Origin: Spirogloea muscicola
Taxonomy: Eukaryota > Streptophyta > Zygnematophyceae > Spirogloeales > Spirogloeaceae
Direction of reading: 5' to 3'
Assembly (NCBI GenBank): GCA_009602725.1
Contig: WELB01000024.1
Location: 912,308-925,352 of the forward strand
DNA length: 13,045 nucleotides
A model generated the notes under the pieces. That model worked only from the letters and a program-made list of their open reading frames with translations, did no database searches and was not told the origin of the DNA. Positions within the stretch are counted from its first letter, which is position 1. Every line of letters begins with the position of its first letter. Made by a program: the position numbers and the translations under genes. This document shows, piece by piece, positions 1 through 7,818 of the stretch.

Positions 1-50
1 GAGGGGGGGGGAGAGGGGGGGGGGGGGGGGGGGAGAGGGAGGGAGAGGCA
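1..50. repeat. Homopurine tract with G19 run
   Basis: The first 50 bases are almost purely A and G, including an uninterrupted run of 19 G at 15-33 and further G blocks on both sides. Such tracts can form G-quadruplexes or triplexes and are hard to sequence, so the run length is doubtful. It lies about 130 bp upstream of the ATG at 178 and could belong to that gene's promoter, or simply be a low-complexity edge. It continues to the window boundary, so its full extent is unknown. Confidence 0.9.
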
Positions 51-53
51 CCT

Positions 54-82
54 TAGGGCGCCGCTAGGGCGCTGTTAGGGCT
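54..82 (+). repeat. Three copies of TAGGGCG, period 11 bp
   Basis: TAGGGCG occurs at 54-60 and 65-71, with TAGGGCT at 76-82, so the copies are spaced exactly 11 bp apart, close to one helical turn. They sit 100-125 bp upstream of the start codon at 178. The spacing would place them on one face of the helix, which fits a clustered regulatory site, but I know no factor for this motif. Two copies contain TTAGGG, yet the 11-bp spacing and GC-rich interior rule out a telomere array. Confidence 0.6.
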
Positions 83-177
83 GCCAGTAGGCCACCGGCT
101 CCTCCTCCGCCCTCCCCGCGTCGCGCCGCCGCCGCACTGCTCGCAGCGACGGCTGCGGCGGCGGCCGGGAGGGCGCC

Positions 178-718
178 ATGGAGGACTGCTACTCCCACGC
201 GGCGGCGCTATGCAACGAGCGCCGCGGCGTGTGGGCGCGCTGGCTGGGCGGGCGCGACCACGCGCGGCTGGCGGCGCACCTGGCGTCGCGCGAGGCCTGG
301 GACTCGCTCCTGGGCGCCGCCGCCGCCGCCCCGCCCGGCGGCGACGACGTGGGCGACGTGCCGTTCCAGCTCCGCGTTCGCTCGCTCCTCGCCAGGCAGG
401 CCGCCGACAGGCTCCTGCACGGCGGCAGAGCGGCAGGAGGTGATCTATAAGCGCCTTACGTCCTCCTGGCCTTCTCTAGCGCCCGTCTGCTGCTGGAATT
501 TGCGAGAGCGGCCGCCGCCATGGCCAGGTCTTTGGACTGCAGGCATTGCGCGACGCTGCCTGCAAGGCACTGACAGCGTTTGGTCCCTGACGATATGCGC
601 CGGTGGCTCGCCAGACCTCAGCGAGAGCGACGTTTACTACTCGCTCGAGGACGATGCTGAGGACTGGGCGCGGTTGCAGGCCGAGGGAGCTCCCAAGCTG
701 GCCGAGCTCGTGCGCAAG
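178..718 (+). other. N-terminal coding part of the SPT7-like gene, frame unresolved
   Basis: The frame from 178 gives about 87 residues (MEDCYSHAAALCNERRG..., with RVRSLLARQAADRLLHGG near its end) before a stop at 448-450. Coding-like sequence continues: ERQEVIYKRLTSSWPSL in a second frame (about 430-480), ARLLLEFARAAAAMA back in the first (481-525), LQALRDAACKALTAFG in the third (about 532-585), and SESDVYYSLEDDAEDWARL in the second (from 620), ending at a possible donor at 719. A splice from 527 to 622 would skip one shift in phase, but the 440-479 gap (40 bp) is too short and of the wrong length for a normal intron. I recognise no named domain here. Confidence 0.5.
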
Positions 719-3700
719 GTAGAGCTGGCAAGCTCGGACATGGCCTCCCAGAGTTTGACAGTCTCATCAGCATGCGTCGATCAGGCTTCTGGGGTGCTGC
801 CTGGCAGAGGGCATCCGCCAGCAATGCCGCCTTGCTCGGGTGGAGTCCTGGTTGACTTCTGCGTTGCTTATCTGTCTGGCTACATCTGCAGTACGATCTC
901 CAAGGCCATCAAGGGCAAAGCCCAGAGTGAGCCTCGTCTGCCCGCGAAATGACTGAGATTAAGGGCTCTGTTGCTCTTGAGTGCTCTGTCAAGACGCACT
1001 TCCTATATGGCGTCCTGCTTGTCTTTGTTGTCATGCTCGCTCACAGTGCTCCTTCACACACTCTCAGCTCCTCGCCTGGCTTGCTATGCTGTGCCAACGC
1101 CTCCCTCTTGAAGCGGGGACGAAGCTGAGGAGGAGTCAATCTCACACAGAGGGAACAAGCAGAAGCAGCTGAAAGCCAGTCGCGAGCTATCAGCTCTTAT
1201 GCCAAATGTGAAGCCTGTAAGTGATCATCCTCAGTCCATTCGCAAGCTATCAGCTCCCACACCAATTGTGAGCCTGTCAGTGATCAGCTTCGAAGCTGTT
1301 GACTGTGAAAAGCTAGGCACAGTGCCGGGGTCTCAGGGTGTTGATAAATGAGTAACCAAGCTCCGTGTGCTCATCTCTTTGATTGTGATCTTGGAGATCT
1401 TGGTGCTTAAAAGCATGGTTGTCGCTAAGGACGTCATCGTCATTGCTGCTTGCAGACCAAGAAGGACCTTCAACAGGAAAAGCAGGTGAGTGACTACTAG
1501 TAATCCTCTAGGCTGAATGCTGTAATCATTGCCTATTAGCTGGTCTATGTACGCCTGAAGTTATATGTCTCTGGTTTGTGCTTGTCATGTCATCGCCAAT
1601 TTGACTCAAACAGGCTAACTTGACGCGTGTGGTGCTTTGTCACATCTCAATGTCCAAGTTTGGTGCACAGCGCTCATGAGCTGCCTCATGAGCTGCAGAA
1701 TCTTGCAGCGGACTGACATGTTAGTCATGACTTTGATCAGGCATTGTTGAACAATGCACTGGAGAAGGTGTTAGAAGACTTGAAGAACATGGGGGTGTGT
1801 GACAGAACCTTATCACCTTTTCAATGCCAGAATGGAACTGCTGTGCTCGGAGCACCAACTTGTTGGAGCTGTACCTGAGTATTGTCTTGCTGGGACATTC
1901 TGGTTGCGCATGGCAGGAAGTTGCAAGGCCGTTCATGAGTAACGCAAAAAAAGCCGAAGCTTGGGATTACTATGACGGTAAGTCGTCCTTTGATCAGATT
2001 CATCTCGATCTTTGATAGGGCCAATTCAAAGGCACGAGTGAGTATACTTGTAAGGGACACAAACCTGCTTACAGTCTTTGGCGCTTGTGACATGAGCATT
2101 TTTCCAGCGAGTGTCTGTTGCATGTGTATGAGGGACTGCATGATGCGCTGACTGGACAATGACACTCGACACGGTGATTTTGCTTGCTGCTCAGTCATCA
2201 AGCACCCCATGGATCTGGGCACCATGCTGAAGAAGCTCCGTGCTTGCAAGTATGCAGCAAGTTATGCTTCAGAACACTTTCAGACTTCTCGGTCCTAGTT
2301 GTCTCCATCTTCTTCTTCAAGTTTTTCTTATCGGATATATATTGACAACCTGAGAGGTCATGCAGGTACACAAACAAAAGGAGCTTCCATGCAGACATTG
2401 ACCTCATTGCTGCCAATTGTTGCCAGTACAATGAGAAGGTTGGCAGCAGCTGTGCTAGGAGGCACAATCAAGTTGTGATACTCATCAATGAACGTCGTTT
2501 ACTTCCAACACGCATCATACACATCTATTCTTTACTGCGCCCTACTTGTACCAGTGTGCCAGTTGAAAACCTCAGTGAGTTGACTCAGCTTGGCCCCCCT
2601 TCATTTCATGCGCACCCCAACCATTTATTCTCGGGTACACTTTGACTGCAAACTGAAGCAACTTTTGTTGGTGTGCTCACGACCAGGGATCCACTTATGT
2701 CCGACACGTGGCGATGCTGCAGCAACGAGCTCTGAAGCTTTTGAGTGCAATTCCGAACATAGACGTTCTGTCTCCCGAGGACAGTGTCGCTATGCGTCAA
2801 GGCACTGCAGGCCAGGCAGCTCATACTGTATCAACTGGCCCTGGAAACATTAACCTGTGCGATGGCCTTGACACTGATCGCAGTAGCGAGGTTAGTAGCT
2901 TGCACTCTGTAAGAGGACAGTCATGTCAATTGCTCTGCCTTATCTGTCACTTCTCTGTGCTAAGCAAGGGTGGGCATCTCCACTCACGGAGTCATCAGAC
3001 AGTGACTCATGTGGTGTGTCTACTGCCTCACTCTTACTTTTGCTCTGACAGATGTCTAGCCCAGAGTGCGCATCAGGTCTCTCTGGCAGCCAACGAGATG
3101 ATGGGCGAGCTATGCTGCTGGCGCACCTGAGCAGATCTCAATCCTGCACAACCTTTGACACTGGCATTCCGATCCCAAAGTCTCCAGGAAAGTCCTCCGG
3201 CGAGGGTCATGTGGTAACGGGAAGCGAAAGCTGCCAATGCAGAGAAGGAGAAGAGGGCAGGAGTCACTGTGATGGAGGACAAGGAGGCTGCGACAGGCAT
3301 TGCAGAAGAGACGGCGAGACGGATGGCGAGCAGCATGGCTGGCCAGAGCTGTGTGTCAGGAGGTCCCTCATGGCCAGGATGCATCGCGTGGCTCAGAGGC
3401 TCGCAGAGCAGCGCCGAGCATTCTCTGAGAGGGACGCGATGGTCAGGGACCCCCATCGCATGGCCAGCTATGTGGCACAGGAAGCGCGCGCCAGCCAGCT
3501 CCTGCAAGTGGAGGACCACTCCCAGCTTGCAGCTGAGCCAAGGACAGCCGCTTGTGACAAATCAGTGGCAAGCAGTCAGGCGGCCCCAGGCAGGCCCGAT
3601 CAAAGCGGCACGCAAAGAGCAGTGACTCCTCTTCCTGAGGGTGCCTTCTTCTTCTGCAACTGCGTCCCGTTGACGACGTTGTCTGGTACCTGTTCCTCAC

Positions 3701-5253
3701 AAGTGCAGTGTTGCCTTCGAGCTACTGATGACCAGTTCTTCGAGGAGCAGCAGGCCAATGCCGCCATGCAGAAGGCGGTGGTCCGCATGCTGCAGACTGC
3801 CGGCTTTGGAGGAGGCAGGCAGGCGAGCCTCGAAACAATCTGCGATCTTTTGGCTCACCGGTTTGTGAGGCTTGGCCGCTGCCTGAAAAGATTGCAGGAC
3901 AGTTTGCCGCCTGGCTGTTCTCTCACAACTCTGGCAACACTATCTCTTGGTAGTATTTGGGGCAGGTGAGCCTGCAGGCCTATGCCTGTCAATGAGCTGT
4001 AATTGCCACTTGCCTTTAGTTGACATGCTTGGCAGAAAGTGTGAGCATTGTTGTCCTGGACCTCGTGGATTTCGGGCGCTGTCAAAGGTCGTCCGTGGCA
4101 GTCCCAGTCACTTGTCTAATTGTGAAGTTTTAGCTGGGCAAGACACAGTTGCTAACAGTGGTGTTTTATGCCATATGTGCAGCTCGACCAAGGACATTAC
4201 CGAGTTTGTGAGGCCTGGCTACACTAGGGGGAGCGCGCCTTCTTTGAAGACAGGTGGTGGCCATGGCTTGGGATACAGTCACTCCAGTGCCATGCAGCGC
4301 CAGGGCCCTGCTTCGTTTACAGACGGCGGGAGGCAGCGGCTCTCTCCTCTGGCTCTGCCTCCAGCAGTGAGCTCCCTTGCCCTTTAAGTTGCTATCATGG
4401 GTGGGTGACGTTGTTTATTTCAGTGTTTGCATGTTCATTAGCTTTTAGGCATGCTTACCATGGGTACACAAGATCATGCAAAAATTGCCGCCTGGTGTAA
4501 AATACCTATCAACTGCAAGCCCAGATATCGCCTTGAGAGCTCCAGTGTAATCTCAGCTGATCGCAGTTGCTTTGCTTTCTCCAACAGAGGTCGTTGTCCG
4601 GGAGCAGCGCCCATGGGTGGCAGCAGCAACAGCAGCACAAGAAGAGGATCGCCTCGGGATCGGCCAGCCCAAGAGCCTCGCCTGCCAAGAAGGCATCCCA
4701 AACATTGGCAGATGTCAAAGTTCAGCCTCCCAGCCCACCCTTCTCGCCAGAGCGGCTGCCTGATGCGAGCCCTGCTCTGCCGGCGCTGCCGCCAGCGCAG
4801 GCATTGAGCAAGCCTGCCGCACAGGCCAGGAATATGTTGCACACGAAGGTGCCCGCCGCCAAGGGGCCAAGTGCTGGCCAGCCGGTGCCTGTGTCTCCGA
4901 CAGCCAAGCCTTTGAGTTCGCCCAAGCCTTTGAATTCGCCCAAGCACAAATCCCTGTCGCTGTCAATGTGGCCGCAAACCAAGACGCTGCCCTCAGCACC
5001 CGGCAACCTCCCTTACCCCGCGGTTTTCCGCAGTGAGTGACAGTGCTCGGGAGAGTTGGACCTTCTAGCACTATATTTCGTCATGATGAGGCCTTGCCAC
5101 CCAGCAATTCCAGGAGACATCATGGAACTCTTTCCAGGTGGCTTACTCCGAGCTAGACGGCACCTGCCTCAGCATGCGCTAGTATGTGAAGCAGAGCAAG
5201 CTCGGCAGCTTTTGTTCAGCCCAAGCCAGCAGACTCAGCGCTGTTGCCCATAG
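178..5253 (+). CDS. SPT7-like protein: bromodomain plus BTP histone fold (multi-exon, frame problems)
   Basis: Likely nuclear chromatin protein, probably the SPT7 subunit of the SAGA coactivator. The start ATG at 178 sits in a strong context (gcgccATGG). Exons joined in phase by GT-AG introns: 1114-1216, 1456-1485, 1741-1794, 1917-1977, 2195-2249, 2366-2438, 2687-2890, then 3052 to about 3965, and 4588-5032 to 5138-5253. They encode an acidic/basic linker (DEAEEES), a bromodomain, a helical Arg/Glu-rich stretch (near 3370-3500), a BTP histone fold (about 3751-3900) and a Pro/Ser-rich tail. Bromodomain followed by histone fold is the architecture of yeast Spt7; TAF3, TAF8 and human SUPT7L have the histone fold without a bromodomain. 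The 178-1113 and 3880-4260 parts are not resolved: protein-like stretches switch frame without introns. The stop at 5253 fits the phase of the previous exon, but coding-like sequence continues to 5878. A decaying copy or assembly errors are alternatives. Confidence 0.6.
1181..1286 (+). repeat. 60-bp offset tandem duplication across an exon-intron junction
   Basis: Copy 1 starts at 1181 (cgcgagctatcagctc) and copy 2 at 1241 (cgcaagctatcagctc); both run about 46 bases and end in gtgatca. They match at roughly 80 percent, including one single-base gap. Copy 1 spans the end of the 1114-1216 exon and its GTAAGT donor at 1217. Copy 2 lies inside the following intron, where the equivalent donor has become GTCAGT. 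The duplication therefore created a second, weaker 5' splice site in the intron. Confidence 0.8.
1741..2770 (+). other. Bromodomain encoded by five small exons
   Basis: The acetyl-lysine-binding domain is spread over 1741-1794, 1917-1977, 2195-2249, 2366-2438 and the start of 2687-2890, with phases that all agree. In order: helix Z (ALEKVLEDLKNMG), a ZA loop with RPF where many bromodomains have WPF, then YYD split by an intron before VIKHPMDLGTMLKKL, helix B with FHADIDLIAANCCQYNEK, and helix C with HVAMLQQRALKLL. The conserved Asn that hydrogen-bonds acetyl-lysine is present in QYNE (codon 2430-2432), and the YYDVIKHPMDL signature is intact, so binding should be possible. The exons are only 54-73 nt, shorter than typical for the rest of the window. 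Confidence 0.92.
3218..3366 (+). other. Segment open in two frames inside the large exon
   Basis: Between two parts of the exon clearly read in the frame of 3052, this stretch looks more protein-like in the next frame: REAKAANAEKEKRAG followed by MEDKEAATGIAEETARRM, a charged helical composition. In the 3052 frame the same bases give a Cys/Gly/His-rich peptide (ESCQCREGEE...). The normal frame resumes with LMARMHRVAQRLAEQRRAF at about 3367. Two compensating indels would explain it. Both frames are open, so translation would not be interrupted. Confidence 0.5.
3751..3920 (+). other. BTP (bromodomain-associated) histone fold
   Basis: After a helix-like leader (DQFFEEQQANA) comes AMQKAVVRMLQTAGF, then QASLETICDLLAHRFVRLGR. 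This is the alpha1-loop-alpha2 pattern of the BTP family: a short helix ending in AGF, then a long helix with S-LE-L-DLL and LGR. These folds pair with TAF10-type partners in SAGA and TFIID. The third helix is unclear. In the main frame the text after LGRCLK degrades; in the -1 frame, EKIAGQFAAWLFSHNSG continues naturally from about 3885. The assignment rests on recognition of the family pattern, not on an alignment. Confidence 0.75.
4187..4255 (+). other. Probable post-BTP exon with a -1 shift at a G run
   Basis: After a likely acceptor ending in gtgcag, one frame reads STKDITEFVRPGYTRG. The next frame, from about 4231, reads GERAFFEDR. The switch falls on the five-G run at 4227-4231; one extra G would make a single continuous reading. 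The sequence suggests a helix and basic patch following the histone fold. The surrounding exon limits are uncertain, and the next clear exon begins at 4588. Confidence 0.45.
4588..5032 (+). other. Pro/Ser/Lys-rich disordered tail exon of the SPT7-like gene
   Basis: An acceptor (ctccaacag) at 4587 opens an uninterrupted 148-codon frame ending at a GTGAGT donor at 5033. It begins RSLSGSSAHGWQQQQQHKKR, then becomes rich in Pro, Ser, Ala and Lys, with many SP dipeptides (SPRASPAKK, PPSPPFSPERL). This is low-complexity, probably disordered and possibly phosphorylated by proline-directed kinases. A poly-Gln of five lies near the start. No folded domain is visible. Confidence 0.7.
4906..4941 (+). 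repeat. Two 18-bp tandem units coding KPLSSP / KPLNSP
   Basis: aagcctttgagttcgccc at 4906-4923 is followed directly by the same 18 bases with one change (agttcg to aattcg) at 4924-4941. The unit is six codons, so the reading frame is kept, and a further AAG follows. It is a recent small expansion in the disordered tail. Confidence 0.85.
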
Positions 5254-5422
5254 AGAAGGTGTGCTTGTCAGCGTACCAAATCCAGCCGACCACAGCCACG
5301 CGACAAATTGATGAACTTCAAATGGCACTCTTTTTGAAGGTTTTATGTTGTTGGCTCTTAATTCATCTCATCTGATATGTGGCATAGATGGGTGCTGAGG
5401 GGGTTGATTATGCCTGTGTCAG

Positions 5423-5878
5423 GTTGCACCTTCTGTGCCCAGCCCTTTGAGCCCTGGGCAGCCGACGAGGAATGCTGCAAGCGGCCAATCCATGTCGTCA
5501 TTCAGCCAAAACCGTAGATCTGCACTCTACGCCACCTGCTGACTTGGAGCAGAGGCTGATTAGCAATGCTCGGCCTGGTCTTGAAGGCCAAGTCACGAGA
5601 CCTTTCCAAAGGTGGAGCCAAGCGACGGCTTGTCCCAGTCCTCAGCATAGCTCCAGTACTAGTCGAACAGGAATGGGCAAGGTCCTGGGCCCACATCTGG
5701 ACTAGGGCCGCTGCTCACTGCCTGGTCGCCCTTGGACGAAGCGGCAAGCATTCAGGTCCTCCCTTTGGAGTCTCAAGTGAGGCAACCCCTACCAAAGTTT
5801 GGCAGAGCAGGAGCAGGCCTTCAGTGCTACAATCAGAGGTCCACTGTTAACCATGCTAACGCAGAAGGTCGAGCGTAG
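5423..5878 (+). other. Coding-like segment downstream of the 5253 stop
   Basis: A good acceptor (cctgtgtcag, ending 5422) leads into VAPSVPSPLSPGQPTRNAA and, further on in the same frame, GQGPGPTSGLGPLLTAW and IQVLPLESQVRQPLP, ending at the TAG 5876-5878. The composition matches the Pro/Ser-rich tail upstream. In between (about 5550-5665) that frame has stops, and the neighbouring frame carries PPADLEQRLISNARPGLEG, so either an intron or frame shifts are involved. It may be the true 3' end of the SPT7-like gene reached by alternative splicing of the 5138 exon, or a degraded continuation. I see no start signal for a separate gene. Confidence 0.4.
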
Positions 5879-7195
5879 GTGCGCAGGCACACGGCAAGAA
5901 GGTGTTGTATGCTCAAGGAGCCGAGTGGAGTTGCTTTCTCAGTTCTGGGGGGACGCTTTTTCACCATCACACTGCACATGATGTTAATTTCAGTCGGTTC
6001 ATCAGCACGACTTGCTGATGTAGGACAACAAACATAGGGCGTCTGATGACTATTAGTGAGTCCTGGAGCTGGACCTAGCGATGGTCGGTAGACCAGCTGG
6101 TCGAAATATCAGCAAGTTAGCAGCCTCTTGTGTAGGCATGAGGCTTGGTTCCCACCAGTCACTGTGCTCGGCTCATGGCACAGCATTGTGGGCTTGCCAA
6201 ATTGGCCAGTACTCCCCTTAGAATTCACACTCCCCCCTGTGGCCCCGCCCCCTGCCTTCAAGCATTTCCCCCGTCTTTATCAGTGAGTCAGTTGGAAGTG
6301 AGATACGGAGAACAGGCAGACCGCCCGCTGAAAATTGCTGAGACGGTCAGGCGGCATAATCTGTTTGCTTAATACGACTGTCAGCAATCTGGCCAGACCT
6401 GGTGAGGCGCTCTGGACTCTGGAGCTCGACTCTCTCGTTCTGGATACAAACAAGCATCATATGTACGAGACATGGAGGAACTGGAATGATAGGTGCAGAT
6501 GATGGAACGGACAGAATGAGAGAACGGTGTACTTTCAGACTTGCCATGAACAAACTTTTCTTTGTCCTCTCTCCAGGACAGGGTGTGGCTACTAGCTAGT
6601 GCTTGTTTGCAGCTTTGATCAAATCCAGTGTTGTAGGCACGCTTGCCTGGCTGTTGTACAAAGGGTGAGGTTTGGTGAGCAAATGTATTCAACAAGATCC
6701 AACAAGGTCATTCTCAAGCCTTAATCTTACCTATCTTGCAATACCCAATGCAACTTCCGAGTTGAAAGGGTTGGTCGCCTGACAAGGCGACCATGTGCAG
6801 AAGATCCTGTAACTCCGCAGGCTCCGTGGCAATGCTCTCTGCTACGTATAACTGAGATGGAGGTTGTACACAGGTCGTCAGGATCACAATCAACCTCCAT
6901 CAAGTGGTCATCCGTGAACATCTTGCCCCCATGACGAGTTTGTCGATTACACAACCACCAAGAGCAAGAGCTCCTGTGTATTCACAGGCTCAATAGCCAT
7001 CATTTCCTTCTTCAATTGAAGGCAATCTCACTGTTGGATGTTTTAAACGGCTAATAAGGCCTCCGATACTGATCAACGTATCCGAGGATTCTAGCAGGCA
7101 GTAGGGTTTGCACCCTCAGCCGATGATCAAGTTAGGCAGGAAGGAGCTGTTTCCTTAGCTGAGATCGCATATGTATCACAAGAATGGGCATGAAG
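5879..7195. other. Intergenic region between convergent genes
   Basis: This stretch separates the 3' end of the plus-strand gene from the 3' side of the minus-strand gene. It is AT-richer than the flanking exons and its open frames are short and without recognisable domains. It contains a 12-bp perfect palindrome (gaccagctggtc, 6091-6102), a 10-bp near-tandem repeat (caacaagatc / caacaaggtc, 6690-6709), a TGTAA at 6808-6812, and the hairpin cluster listed separately. No tRNA or transposon terminal structure was seen. Confidence 0.6.
6772..7087. other. Cluster of hairpins, possible structured RNA or repeat remnant
   Basis: Five inverted repeats lie within about 315 bp. They are: tggtcgcct/aggcgacca with a 4-nt loop (6772-6793); gatggaggttg/caacctccatc, an 11-bp perfect stem with a 24-nt loop (6856-6901); gagc..ctgtg/cacaggctc with a 2-nt bulge and 4-nt loop (6968-6991); the perfect palindrome cttcaattgaag (7010-7021); and cctccgatac/gtatccgagg, 9 of 10 paired, with an 8-nt loop (7060-7087). 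Such density is unusual in the rest of the window. It could be a non-coding RNA, paired 3' UTR structure, or an old miniature element. I match it to no known RNA family. Confidence 0.35.
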
Positions 7196-7200
7196 TTACA
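7196..7200 (-). terminator. Candidate TGTAA poly(A) signal of the BCAS3/ATG18-like gene
   Basis: On the minus strand TGTAA is read at 7200-7196, about 620 bp beyond the stop codon at 7819. TGTAA is the usual polyadenylation signal in many green algae. I found no closer copy on this strand between the stop and here. The 3' UTR would be long (about 640 nt) but within the range seen in such algae. Confidence 0.35.
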
Positions 7201-7818
7201 ATGCACAATTGATGAAGAAGATTCTACACCAAAAAGATATAACAGAAGCGGATCCATTGCAACTGTGTTGCAGGAAGAAGGATGCGCCTTCGAATTTCAA
7301 TCTGTACAGTCTTATGTACACGTCCGCTTTCTTAATGAGGTTTCATGTGCGGCCTGCTCATTGTGGCGGCCCCATGAAGCAGAGGCCAAAGAACCTCGTG
7401 GGAAAGAATGGCGTTCTAGCATCTACTTCAAAAGGCAGGCCTGTCTGTATCCTCTCTGCCTACAAAACTGTCCTCTGGGTGATTACGGAGGGCCACCACT
7501 TATCTCATTGAGAAAACCCACCAGGCATAAGAGCTACATCTGGCTTCGGTCATGCGAGTCTAGATATCCGAATATACAAAGAAAAGTACCTTGATGACCA
7601 AGAAGCCCTAAAAATCAGCTGCCGAAGCATGAGAAAGGTAACACTTCTGGTCATTCACCTGTAGTACCATGTCCATCAGACCACCCAGACTGTTGCAAGT
7701 CAGCGCCTTTGGCGCAGTCTGCTGCAGCTGTACGATCACACACAGACAGCTGATGAATGTCAGAGAACAACTGAACAAATTGCTTGGATGTATACAAGAG
7801 CTACATGTATCAATTGAA

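Noticed and set aside
53-82. TTAGGG as telomere repeat
   Set aside because: Only two TTAGGG copies, separated by 22 bp with GC-rich spacers; green-algal telomeres would be long uniform arrays.
1741-1757. Near-perfect hairpin gcattgtt/aacaatgc at an exon start
   Set aside because: It lies within codons of bromodomain helix Z and has a one-base loop, so it cannot fold well as RNA; probably chance.
3940-5182. Alternative nuclear code with TAG read as Gln
   Set aside because: In-frame TAGs appear in two natural-looking stretches (near 3950 and at 5180), but frame choice there is uncertain, and the neighbouring clean gene has no internal TAG to support a reassignment.
6727-6954. Minus-strand frames resembling a retroelement fragment
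   Set aside because: A few helical-looking stretches, but no integrase, reverse transcriptase or protease motif, and stops in each frame; better described as structured intergenic DNA.
7184-7594. Plus-strand 136-codon open frame in the AT-richer intergenic part
   Set aside because: No recognisable domain and no splice or promoter context; composition is erratic (Cys, Trp, Arg scattered), the next frame over is also open for 100 codons, and it is antisense to the likely 3' UTR of the minus gene.
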